Part shown: positions 12,701 through 59,765 of the stretch, in pieces | How positions within the stretch are numbered: position 1 is the first letter of the stretch | Layout of the letters: each line of letters begins with the position of its first letter | From: Strix aluco | Taxonomy: Eukaryota; Chordata; Aves; Strigiformes; Strigidae | Direction of reading: 5' to 3' | NCBI RefSeq assembly: GCF_031877795.1 | Contig: NC_133948.1 | Location: 10,586,948 to 10,650,947, forward strand | Length of the DNA: 64,000 nucleotides | The notes under the pieces: generated by a model | What the model saw: the letters and a program-made list of their open reading frames with translations, nothing else | Databases searched by the model: none | What the model was told of the DNA's origin: nothing | Position numbers and translations under genes: made by a program

Positions 12701-14444
12701 AGTACTTTATTAGATCATATTTTTCCATGATGAGGATCAAAAGTCTGCAAAGAAATATGACCACAAAATGCTAAATAAGTGGTTTAACTAGCACCTTGTA
12801 TGTTTCCCCTTTAATTTTTGCGTTTGCTAAAGATATGCTACACATCTGGAACAGCACAGTTTGCCAAAAATTGATGTCACTTTTTTTATGTCATAGGACA
12901 CCTCTCAGGCCTTTAGAAAAGCAGAAAGTACCAAATACTCTTTAAATTCAGGAAGATCTTTCTAAAAAGATTAACTAGACTCTAAAAAGATAGGAGTGTA
13001 AATTCCCTCTGGTGCTTGTTAAGGCTGCCTCTGCACAAGAAGTTTTCTCCCTTTATTTAACATCCCTCATACAAGTAGTATCAGTTACACCGAAAGCACT
13101 GGCATTAAGGGGCACAGCTGTCTCAATCTTGTGTCATCTAAATTCATTCTAGTGACAGGGTAGCAAAAGTGCTTATATATTGCTTCTACAAGCACTGGTA
13201 GGAATTTTTTAAAAGGTAATTTAGACATTTTATTATGAGGACTTTGAGCATGTAAGTCTGTGCTTACCTACATTTTATTCTAGCTTGGCCATCTTGCCTG
13301 TTATTTTCTCAAAAATCTAAAAGGTAGCAAACATGTATGGTTGTTGAACCTCTCTGGGAAACATCTTTCTGTTGTATTTGTGTCTTGAAAATTCTAGTTA
13401 AGACTGAAGTTCCAGAAAAGCCAGTCTGTAATATTCAGGTTGTCATTAAGAACAATGAAATGTAGAGAACTTCCATTAAAACCTGTTCCACAAACAATTC
13501 AAGACAGTGAAAGCCAAGAGTGAGAAAGAAAATTAGGGTGACTTTTATCTTCAGCTTCCTGAAATCCTACAAGCTGATAGAAAAAAAAACCCAGGGCCTT
13601 TGTGTTACATAAAATAACATTACAGGGTCTAATAAAAACCTGTTTTTGAAGGGGAGAACATAGTTCAGGAAATAATGGTGTTTTTAGGAGGGGATTTCTG
13701 AACCTGTCTTTAAAGTTAATGCAGACAAAGGTACAGATTCATACAAAAGCAGGAATTTGCGCATAAAGAAAGGGAACAAAAATATTTCATGAACAATAAA
13801 ACTAATTCAAGAAGGTGCAGACTGTGGTCAAAGATTTTTTTTCCATGATTTGGGTTGACTGCTTCATAGATTTGCCAGTAAGGGCTGAACTCCCACTTCA
13901 GCTGTTCCTTCTAAATAAAAGTCCCTCTCCACTCTCTGGCTGCCTATTTTCATGAAACTTGCAGAAATCTAGTATCTTTGAGCTTATTCCTCTTCATCAC
14001 ATATGGCTGAATTTGGCCAACAGTCTCAAAACTTACTACAGTGGGGAAAAGGAAACAGGCAAACATAGGGAAAGCATGGTCATGAAAGACTTGTTTCCTT
14101 CTGGGGATGGGGGAAATTTGTAGCTTATGAATTTAGAGAGTGCTTCCTTCCAGGATTAAGAGAAGGGGAAATATATTGTAAAGGCCATATAGAGAATTAA
14201 AAGTCTGTTTACCATCTGCATGGTTCACCACTATACTCTAAAATGTAATGGGGTTCTGCTTTTCTTGGCTTTATTCTATTTCCTGGATAATATAATAATG
14301 TTAAGAAAATGAACACTGAGGTTTCCCTGTCAAGGGTATATTTCAAAGGAAATAGCTAAAAGGCTCTAACAGTCAATATATTCAGCATTTCCCAAATCAC
14401 CCTATTAATCTGCAATTAGAAAACATTGGCTCATTCAGTCTTGC

Positions 14445-14512
14445 TGTAGGACGGAGGTTATAACCAGAAGACCCCTTCAGGTCCTTTCCAGACATTTATT
14501 CTCATATCCTAT
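14445..14512 (+). mobile_element. Eroded CR1 LINE 3' end (probable)
   Basis: The stretch GGAGGTTATAACCAGAAGAC followed by CCCTTCAGGTCCTTTCCAG resembles the conserved CR1 3' tail, roughly GGTTGGACTAGATGACCT then AGGTCCCTTCCAG. A degraded ATTCT-like tail comes next. CR1 is the dominant LINE of birds and reptiles. The copy is short, diverged and non-coding. The identification rests on remembered consensus, not on an alignment. Confidence 0.5.
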
Positions 14513-17500
14513 TTATGTACACCTACTAGTTATGCTCCTAAATAATATTTAACCACTCAGACCATTTAGGCTTAGATTTTACTTGGTCTATTTATAAGTG
14601 TAGCTTGTTTTCTGTCACTCCAGAACTAGTGAAATTAGCATTAGATGCACACTTGATTTATATTAGCTACCTCATTTCTTTCCATTAGTTATATTTTCAA
14701 AGAATATGTTCACCCTCTATCCGCTTGATGGATGAGCTGCCAGAGAAAACACTCTGGAGGAATTCAGCTTCTAAAAAGGTTGACGTAGCAAGCAGCCCTG
14801 ACCCATCTGTCATGATTTTGAAGACAGACGTTGACTCCCATGCCCTTTATTCAGCTTTGCGTCACTGACCAGTAGACCTCTGTTTTTACAAGGCTGGGCT
14901 GGAGGAGTTGCAATTTCAGCTAATATACTACTGTGCAAGTAATTCAGCATCTGTGTTGCAAACCCTGGAGAACACAAGCATCCAGAGAAGGACCAAACGA
15001 CTGTATGAATGCACAGAGAGCGTGAATGTCAGCGCACTGCACAAAGACAGACAGAAATGGCTTCTTTAAATGGAAATGCTTCTGGGAGGAAAGACAGGCA
15101 TATTGTTTGCAAGTTACAAGTAAATTATGTATCATCATGGCATTAGCTCTGTGGGGAATCTAAAGACCTCCAGCCTGCACTGCTACTGCCTCTAGACACT
15201 TCTGCTCATTTTGACATTAAATGCCATCAGAATTTATCATCTCCAGCAGAGCTTTCCATGCGTGGGGAATACAGGATGGGGCTTCACATACCAACAAAAT
15301 TCATAAAGTGACCTTTATCAAGAACATGTCAGGAGTTAAATCCACCATAGCAGGGGATTTCCTTTAAATGCAAAGCGTGTACGAAGATATTCTCCTGCCA
15401 GAGAATGAACTAGAGGGAATCTAAACACTAAACAGTTACATATTATACGACTCTGCAACAGAATCTTTACATTTTAAGTAATTTCTTCAAAAACATTACA
15501 ATTTTTACCAGTCTGCTTCCAGGAGCTTGCGCAATGACTTAACAAAAACCACAGAAGAAACTCATCCAGAGCCTCAGAGTGCTTTGTATGACCCAGAGTT
15601 ATGCATTCAGTAAGAACAACAGATGGGAAAAGGAGAATTGAATTACAGGGGAAAATAACATTATTTGAATGGAATTTTGAACTAAAATGGAGAATTACTG
15701 CAGGACATGTACAAGGAGTCAGTTCTGGATGGGAGACGACGAGAGGAGCCAGTTCTTGATTCAGCAGTGGGGAGCCTGTTGGAATGAGAGAGAAGAGACA
15801 GCCAGGAGGAAAGGGGAGGGCTCCACGGTCTCCAGGAGACAAACTGGAAAGAAGTCCAACGAGTGAGGGTGTGGTTTGAAAAACAAGGAGTACAATTTCA
15901 AACTGGATCCTGAAGCAAACAGTGCAGTCAGTGAGGGCCTTAAGATGTACGAAATGTCAATTTTCTGTGTGAGAGACCAAATCAGAACTTTTGGAGTTGT
16001 TGTGATGCTCTGTCTTTGCTGCACCACAACATCTTCGTGCTGCAACTGCTGATACAGCATTCCTAAGGTTTGCATTTATCTGTTAGGCAAAACATTGACA
16101 CTCAGATGGCACCAGTCAGCGTACAGCTGGGAACAGATGGGGATCAAACATTCTGCGTTCAGTGCTGTGCCACGCACATCAGCTCTCCAGCAGTTTGTAG
16201 TGGTCAGCCGCAAGGACGTGCAAGTCCAACCCACGCACTCCAGGTCACTTGAAGCTTTACTTATTCACCCTCTGGCAGCTCTCCTGTTGTCAGCAAGTAG
16301 ATGCTCTCTCATACAGGCTTGAGTATGTGCTAGTGCCATTTTATTTTTTTAATCAAAACAGTAAAGTGGCCAAACATTTGCAAATTGAACACTTTTGTAG
16401 TTAAACTGTGATTTGAACTGGTGTTGTGGAGCAAGACTCTGAGAGGAACACTTAAGAGAAATGCACATTGCTTTTCCAGTGAAGCTTCCTCAGCTGATTC
16501 TGTGGGAAGAAGACTAGGAACAAGCACAATACATACAACATTTTTCCATATAAATAACACCCTCTCCAAGGCAAAAATGCAGGTCTTCTTGGGGCTGTTC
16601 TCAAAGACTGAAAGAAAGCATCAGGCTGCCATCCATAGGAGGAGCCAGAAAACCGAACATCTGGAGGAGAGCAACCTCTGAAAAAAGAGAAACATTTACT
16701 AGGAGCTTTTCCCTTTGCTTTGTTAAAGGATTGCTAGGGATTACACCGTTCTCATCTGCTAAGTGCCATGGCTCTGCCTTTTATAAAGGAGGGAGAGAGT
16801 AGCAGTTAGGTAATCAGAGGGGTACTAGCACAGTGAACAATTAGAGACTTGAGGCCCTTTCCTTTTAACAGACTATAGACTGTAGGAGAAATACCTTAAA
16901 TAAGGCCAGTAGTGCCTTTCCATTGAGAGATCTCAAACTAAATATAGAAAACAAGGTTAAGAGACTCCGGTAAAACATCCATGCACACAGGTGACTGTAC
17001 AGAGGTCAGTTTCTTTAGCTATGGAAGCTCAGCTAGTTGCAAAGTGGAGAAAAGATGGGAAAACACTTTTCCCATTTTTCTGATTTGTGTCAATACTTCA
17101 AATGCTATCAGCTCTTCAGAGCTGATCACGCTTGCAAAGAATCTAGCCCTTGTGATCAGCAAAGCCAGGCGTTAGAACAGATACTTAAACACAACAGCGT
17201 AAAGAAGGTACAAATGAGAAAGACATCAGCAGATGAAAGTGTGGCAAAGCACTTTTACATAAAGTGAGATGCTTTTTTTACTACGGAAATTATGGGATGT
17301 TGTAATTAGGATTTGACCAGCTGGGAGTGGGCATGAAGCATTATATTATTAAAACTGTATTGAAGAAATATATCAGACCTTTGATTTTAATTATACTTTA
17401 AAAGACTCTTGATTTCCTTAGCCACTGCTCTCTCTAGTTCACGTCAGCAGTTTAGTGCCAGGCTACTAAGAATGACTGCACACAGTACACAGTGATTTCT

Positions 17501-19474
17501 GTGATCTGTAATGTTTGCTAATAAAAATATGTCTGAGACAAACCTGTTGTTTTTTTCCTTTGTCACAATTTTCTTTAAAATATAAACAATATAAAAATAT
17601 AGATTCTGTAACTATGTACGTTACTTAAGAGCTCCCACTTCATCTGTGATGAAAGTCTGTGGCTTGTTTTTTTTAAACAGAGCAAGTCAGATATAAATTA
17701 GAAAGCAAAACCTAGGAATTTGAGCTCTGGATACAAGTAATTAGTATCCATAAAGTGATTGTGAGGGAAGGCTTGACAGAGGCAAACACAGGACAAGTTT
17801 ATTATACCAAATGGGCTGGTGACAGATCATGTCCCACTGATGGTCTTGTCTCTGCAGCACTGTTGACTTGCCCTCATTTAGAAGTTGATATAGCTAACCC
17901 ACCGTAAATGAACTGCTACTAACAAACCTATGAAGTAGATGCTACTCAAACCCTCTTTGAAACCATGTAAACAAAAGTTGTCTCCACCTCAGCTTCATTT
18001 TTGCATGCTTTTGAGAGAACAGGACTTGGTGCCTAACCCCAGTCATGAGTCCTCTGGGGAGAGCTACAGATCCCAGATTTCCCGAGGGATGGGGCTTTAG
18101 TGGCACCTCAGTCCCAGCACCTTCCACCGCCGGTGCAATGGGCTGTTCAGGGTTTCCTCAGTCCAGCTGCAGACCTTCAGATCTTGCATACATGGCAAAG
18201 GGGTCCCCACGGCTGCAGCCTGCGACTGTGTGCGCCTGTAGGAACCAAGGTGTCTCAGCAGACCCATGCCTACAATTCCTGTGGAAACCTAACCCAGTTT
18301 TGGTAATTCCCAGCTCCATATGTTAAAAATGAATGAGGTTAAGTAAAAATAATGAGGTTTTAAATTGTAATATATTTGGAATTGTTTTAATCTGCCTTCT
18401 GGTTTTGAGTCTTCAGGGGTCCCTTGTTCAGCTTTTCTTTGCAACCCACAGCATGAGAAACTCATTTGTAAAAAATTAAATCAGAGATTCTCCTGTAATC
18501 TTATGTTTCCCAGAGCTGGGCTCTCTGGGAAAATGTGAACACCACGATGCTCCAGATAAAACTGCTGGAGCTAGCAACACTGCAGCAGTTTCCATCTCTA
18601 AGGATTCCTGTAATTTAGGAGAAACATAATAGCAGTAATGTTACCTTCGCCTCCCTCATCTGATGCTAATGAGCTGACTAGGAGTGATGGTAAAAAAAAA
18701 AAAAAACGGTGTTGATATATCTCTTGCATGTTAGACCCTTCACTTCATGGTTATTCAGTAAGTTTCCAACTTATGATGTCAACTCTCCGGGGAAGGAACC
18801 CTATGTCCCTTTAGAAATTCAAGAGGGCAGAACAGCAGGATGGCTTTTCAAACATACCCGGTAACTGGTCGTAAACCTCCTCACCTACCTTTGGGCATGG
18901 CAGCAGGCAGCAAAGCCCATGTGGCGCTATGCTCTCTGGGGGGCCGAGGGCAGCGGGCAGCCGTGCCGCCTGACCGAGCCAGACCCCAGCGCCCGCTGAG
19001 CCCCCCGGGGCTGCCGGGGGCTGCGGAGAAGCCACGGCTGCCCTGGCCCTGCGCCCCGAGCCGGGGGCCATGGCTGTCAAAGGCCGCGGGTCCCTCCGCT
19101 CCCGTGGCCAGGGCGAGCCGGTGTCCACCCCGAGGAGGAGGCACGACCAGGCACGACGGCAGGTGCCGGGACAGGCCGCGGGCCGCAGCCTCGAGGGACG
19201 GGCCCGCTCCCGGCCTTCAGCGCCCACCAAGGGCCGCAGCCGGGCGGCGGGGCAGCGCCTGGGAGCCCCCGGCCTTCCGCCTCCCCCACGGCGGGAGCCC
19301 CTCTGCCCTGAGGGGCGCATCACCCCCGCACCTCCGCCCCTGCTGTGGGGAAGGGCGGGCGCGGCCCCGCGGGGCTGGGGAGGGGCGCGGGGGGGCCCGT
19401 GTGGGGCGGGCGGCGGGGCAGGGCCCGGGGGGCGGCAGCGCCCACCCGCCGCGGGGAGCCGGGGAGGGGGCCGG

Positions 19475-19484
19475 GTCACGTGAG
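19475..19484 (+). promoter_or_regulatory. CLTCL1: E-box / CLEAR-like element
   Basis: GTCACGTGAG contains the palindromic core CACGTG and differs at one position from the GTCACGTGAC consensus of TFEB/TFE3 sites. USF or MYC-family factors could also bind. It lies about 500 bp upstream of the CLTCL1 start codon. Confidence 0.45.
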
Positions 19485-19985
19485 GGCGTGTGGCAGCAGC
19501 GGAGGGATACCGGGGCTCTGGCAAACCCTCCCGCCCCTCGCCGCTGGCCGCAGCCGGGGCGGGGGGAGCCCCCCCTCCCCTTCCCCTCGGAGCCCCCTCC
19601 CCAGCCCTGCCGCTCAGCGGGAGCGGGGGGCGTGGGGGAGAGGAAGGCGGCGGGGGGTGAGGGCGGGCGAGAGGGGGGCGGGGGCGATGGGGCGGGGGGG
19701 GGTGTGTGTGTGGGGGGGGAAGAAGCGCCGCGGGGGAGGGACTATTTGAGGAGACCCTGGCAGGCTGGTGAGGTGCGGAGTGATCCCGCCGCCGGAGTGA
19801 GCGGCCCCGAGCTGAGGCAGAGAAGGGAGGCGAGCCCGCGGGGCGCCATCCCAGCGAGGGCACTGCGCCTGCGCCGCCTCCCCCTCCCCTCCTCCCCGCC
19901 GCCGTGTGGGGTGCAGCGGCGCCTGCCCTGCTGCCACCGCCGGCCCCTGCCCCGCGCCCCTGCCCCGGGGAGCTCGCCCCCAGCC

Positions 19986-55325
<35,340 letters not shown>

Positions 55326-55977
55326 CTAGCTCTCTGACAGACCTTCACTGTCTCTGTTCTCTTCCTTCCCGTCCCTTTTTAACTTCTCCAAGAAGTGTAC
55401 AATGGTCCTAAAGGCACAGATGACCTTCTGTTGGCTGAACACACTTGCTGCCCGGCTCAGTGAGGAGACTTCAATGGGATGCCTGTTACTGTTATTTATT
55501 GATTATTGTCCGGTTACATTTCAACCTCTGAAAGGCAGCTTTTGTTAATGACATTGTGAGACTCTTGTCTGAAGTTAAGGCACTATTTCACTAACTCATA
55601 TAGCAATAACTGCTTGAGGCCAGGGGGAAGAGAGCATATTTTTCTTTCTTTTGCAAAGCCCATTGAAGGCAGCTGGGAAATTGCCTGGCACCAAGTTGTT
55701 AAAGCTTTAGCTGAAGCTACTGAAGTAGCAGGGTTGTTAACAATTCAGTGAAGCATCTCGTTAATAACGAATTGTTGAAAGTTTATGTACATCTGACTAC
55801 CCCATTTTATTTGCAGTCTTATGTGCAAAAGAAAATGGGCTTTCTAATATTTGTGCTCTGAATGTTTAGAGGAATATGGGGAAAGTTTTTCCTTTTCTGG
55901 ACAATAATGCTGTTGGGGTTCAATGCTGTTGGAGTCTGTTCTCTATTTTCTGGAGTAGATCTGAGACTTGAAGAAAA

Positions 55978-55983
55978 AATAAA
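55978..55983 (+). terminator. CLTCL1: Candidate proximal CLTCL1 polyadenylation signal
   Basis: AATAAA 650 nt after the stop codon, with CCTTTTTGTTT about 35 nt downstream. Confidence 0.5.
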
Positions 55984-58900
55984 TCTTCTCATGCCAGAGA
56001 GCAAACACTTCCCAGATCCTTTTTGTTTAACAAGAAGAGAGCATGTTACTTATTGACGTTAAATGGTACTAAAGGAAACCTCAGCTATGTGTGGCAAGTG
56101 AACATAGGAGTGTGCATGGGCTGCCAAAGTACTAGAGACACAAGAGCACAGTGTCAGGGCTGGGGAGGGGGACATACTGCTAAATTATGGAGGCAGTAGG
56201 GGGGGCCATAATCCTGACTTTATTTGCACCTTGAACTGATTCTGGCATTGGCTTCCTGCCACACCATGTTCTGACCCTGTCTGGTGGGCAGAGTCAGCAC
56301 CACCTGAATTGACAGGGTGCAGCGACTCGGTTCTGCTATGCTGCAGTAGTATCAACAGCGTGTCCATCACCCACCTCTTTCTTTGAGAATGCCAACAGGG
56401 ATGTATTACTACTTTGTGCCACTTAAAATACATGTATCATTAACGTTTTATGTACTTAGATAACAATGTATAATTTATGGTTATGAATCTTGTGCTAATC
56501 TTGAATATTATAAAAGTCCAACTATAAATGTAAAACTGCAGTATCCACTGTGTGGTTCTAGTCTTAATATCTTGGGGGTGGGGACTGGTTAGTAGTAATA
56601 CACTGCCACTAACAGCATCAGGTTTCTTAATCTGACAAGGATGCCAGGCAGGAAAAGGGAAACTTGTGCCAAAGCACCTACCGTGGATGGCTTAGCAATT
56701 AACTTAAAAAGGAGCTGTGGACTCTTCACTGGACCCGTCAGCACACTTTGTGGTGTGCAGAGGTCATGCTGCAGGAGGCAGTCACATGCTGACATGACTT
56801 CATTCACAGGACTGGAAAAGCTTCGGTCCTGTGCTGAGGGAGGTGCTGCAGTTAGTACCTTCTCCACTAAAATACATGAATATGGCAGCGGTAGTGGTGA
56901 GCTACACTTCTTCATCTGAATTCTACTTGAACAGGGCAAAACATCTTCAAATGCCAACCAGCAGAGACTGCCAGGGCTGTGAATCAGTAACAGCAGACTG
57001 TGCTTTGGCACAATTCTAACTAGTGTGTTGTCTCCCTTGGTCACTGCACTGGGATAGCAATGGCAAAGACAGGCAGTGTCCACCTTCCTCGTACAGGCCA
57101 GAGTGCTCCAAGTGTTGATGTAACATACTAATCTCAGGTTTGTACTGATCAGCACTCAACGGCTCAGCTTGAAATACTGAGCAGCTAATGAGTTAAAGCA
57201 AATCTGCACTCTGTCCAGACTTATTCCTACCAGGCATTAGCCAGGTAGCACACTATTTTCCAGACAAATGGTACTTATTTTGTAATCAGTTCCTTGTGGG
57301 TCAAGATGAATTTGGTAAGTCAGCTGGAACTGAAGGCCAGCTCTAGGATTAGTATGACTGCAGCAGTTTCCTTCCTCTCAACTTAAAAATTTACTGTGAC
57401 TTTATAGCAACAAATACAAGCTGATGGTAGAATACAGCAAACTGCTAGATTAAATACTAGAACAGCTCATGACCTGTAGAGAATTGAGCTAGCCTGGGGA
57501 TCCTTAATAGCTTCAGTCTGGAAATCTAATTACAGGAATGGCTGAGTTCTCAAGGAAAGTAAAGCTGCCAGCTCTGATGATTAGTCCTGATTTAGTTGCT
57601 CTCCTGGTATCTTAAACTCTTTCTAAGTATAATGGCTTTTATAAATTTTGTGATTTTTGCATTCTATAATACATCCAGAAAATATATTCCTTGCCATTAC
57701 AATGCAGATGTACCTAAAATGTGGAACAAGCTCTTGCATGCCAGAATATTCTTCACTGTTTCTTTAACAGTTAAGTCATTCTTGGCAGGAAATAACCCCT
57801 CTTCTAGTGTGTTAAGTGGAGGATTTAATACAGTTTATGAAGAAGATGTAGTGTCCATCCAGATTTTTGAAAATTTAGATAAGATTATTTTGCAGAAAAC
57901 TTTCTTTAAAACTAAACTGCTCACCAATTCCCACTGCTTGGGTGAGATGGGGCTAGTGCTATCATGTAGAATGAACTGTTCATGCAGAAGATGTTGCAGA
58001 GTGCAGCATCTGGGCTTACAGTACTGTCAAATAGTAAGTTGCTTGAACCTACATACAGGCTTTTACTGACTCATGCTTTTCCTGTGAGAAACTGAGTATG
58101 GATTTCCTTCTGTAATAGCTCTTGCTATTTGTCAGACCTTAGGGGAATTTTCCCCAATCTGGCAAACTTTGGGCAACTACAGATCTGGCATTGGAGATGA
58201 CAAGCAATTCAGAAGCACTGCTGTGTTTTGTGAGCTAGGTGGAAACTGATCTCTCCACAATTGACTGCAAGGAATGTGCTGCTCTTGGCATAAAATTCTG
58301 ACCTGCATTCAGCTCTCTGTGCTAGCACTTGAGCTCTTTACACTGTCTGTTGCTCCCTTACATCTTTAAAGGTTACTGGTTTCTTTTGGTACAAACATCC
58401 AAGTGAAAGGAGAGGAAGAATGTCTTAACAAGAGCTGCTGCTAGAAGCAGAGTTCTAGTGGAGGCTGCTGCTCTCTGCTCTGCTGGGCCAGAGGAGCCAG
58501 CCCCATAAACTCAGGAGGAATTAAACCTGGGAGGAATGCATCACTGGGGTAAGTTCTGCTTCTTACTGGCTACATAATGTTGTGGTATTTTACTAGACTT
58601 CTATTTCCCTTCCCACCTTTTTAGGGCTCTAAAATCAAATGGTGTAGCAGAAGAACTCCTAACTAATTTTGTCCTTAAAAATTGAATAGGCTTCATGTGC
58701 CTACAATTTTTAAGTTTGTACAAATTATGGGAACAATACAGGAAAGACAGTAGTAACTGTAAGGTCCAAAACCTACTTTTGATTTAATAGCCTCTTTTTT
58801 TAGCAGCTGCAGTGCTGAGAGCTGGCACTTAGAGCATGACTGCGTGAAACAAGGAACAACTTTTTTTCCCTAGCAAAACCAGCAACAGTTACTCAGAAGC

Positions 58901-59739
58901 ATGAAAGACTTCTTCTGTTTTTTGGACTCTAAAACTGACAAATCCTTTGTCTGACGTGCACTCAGATGAGCATGGGTAACTCTTGTACTTGGGCACATAT
59001 GATACATTCGGGTAAAGCTGACAGTTCAACTGCTGTGTAGTTAATGTTCATGCTTCAATGTGTGACATTTTAATTGGCAGGCTAGAACTTGGCCACTGAG
59101 AAACTCTTAGTGTGGTAAAGCTAGCATGACAGTGGATCCAATTTGTACTGAAAAAAATTGAGGCTAGAAATCTTGCAAATCTTGGAACAAGTAGCACTGC
59201 ATGTACCAGGTTCCTGTAACAAGCAGTTTGGAAAGTGTGTGTGCTACCTTGTGCCAGGGTGTATTTCTCATCTGTAGAACTTCTTTCAGTCGTTCTGGGT
59301 CCTTCCTATTCTGCTGTAAATGGTTTGGCTTGTCACTTGGTTCCAAGCTGACCGTATTTCTTTTTTTGCTTTACAGAGTACTCCAAGACTGCTTCAATCT
59401 CATTTGTTCCCACAAAGTAATACTGGGGCATATTGAATTTGTGATAAAATGTTACGGAACATAAGGGTGGAAAATGCTTAACGACACCAGAGTGCTTTGT
59501 GACACTGGTGTGTGATTAGGTTGTGGTTTGCCAAGTAAATTAACACTTGCTATAGCAACCTGCAGGTACACCAGTCCAGCTTAATGGATCTGGAGTTTTT
59601 TTATTCTGCTGCATCTCTTACTTCAGCAAGCATTCAGCCTTCGAAGCGTTTGTTGCTAGTACAGCTTTCTTGTTTTTCAATACTATGCATTATGGGCATC
59701 TTTCCAGAGGTAATGACAAATCCTGACTCATGTTTTGCT

Positions 59740-59745
59740 AATAAA
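59740..59745 (+). terminator. CLTCL1: Candidate distal CLTCL1 polyadenylation signal
   Basis: AATAAA in TTTTGCTAATAAAATGATG, followed within 30-45 nt by a T/G-rich stretch (ATGTGTTTGAGTCTGG). It could end a long CLTCL1 3' UTR. Confidence 0.4.
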
Positions 59746-59765
59746 ATGATGCAAAATTGTTAGCA

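Larger units (their letters stand above)
6276..18900. other. Intergenic region between SNAP29 and CLTCL1
   Basis: About 12.6 kb with no recognisable coding exon on either strand. The open frames here are short, lack family motifs and have no flanking splice logic. Visible contents are a T16 run at 10269-10284, a short perfect inverted repeat at 9740-9765, an eroded CR1-like tail at about 14445-14512 and an A15 run at 18692-18706. Enhancers could be present but cannot be recognised by eye. Confidence 0.6.
55326..59765 (+). other. CLTCL1: CLTCL1 3' UTR (inferred extent)
   Basis: AT-rich sequence with AATAAA at 55978-55983 (followed by a T-rich stretch near 56020) and at 59740-59745 (followed by a T/G-rich stretch). 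The short form would be a 3' UTR of about 0.7 kb and the long form about 4.4 kb. Open frames at 56589-57155 (minus, GTG start) and 57596-58069 (plus, TTG start) show no family motif and are probably chance. Confidence 0.45.

Noticed and set aside
56589-57155. 188-codon minus-strand frame in the CLTCL1 3' flank
   Set aside because: It begins with GTG; the first ATG is about 80 codons in. There is no recognisable motif, and it is antisense to probable 3' UTR.
59484-59511. Imperfect inverted repeat ACACCAG...CTGGTGT
   Set aside because: Short, bulged and without associated features; frequent by chance over 64 kb.
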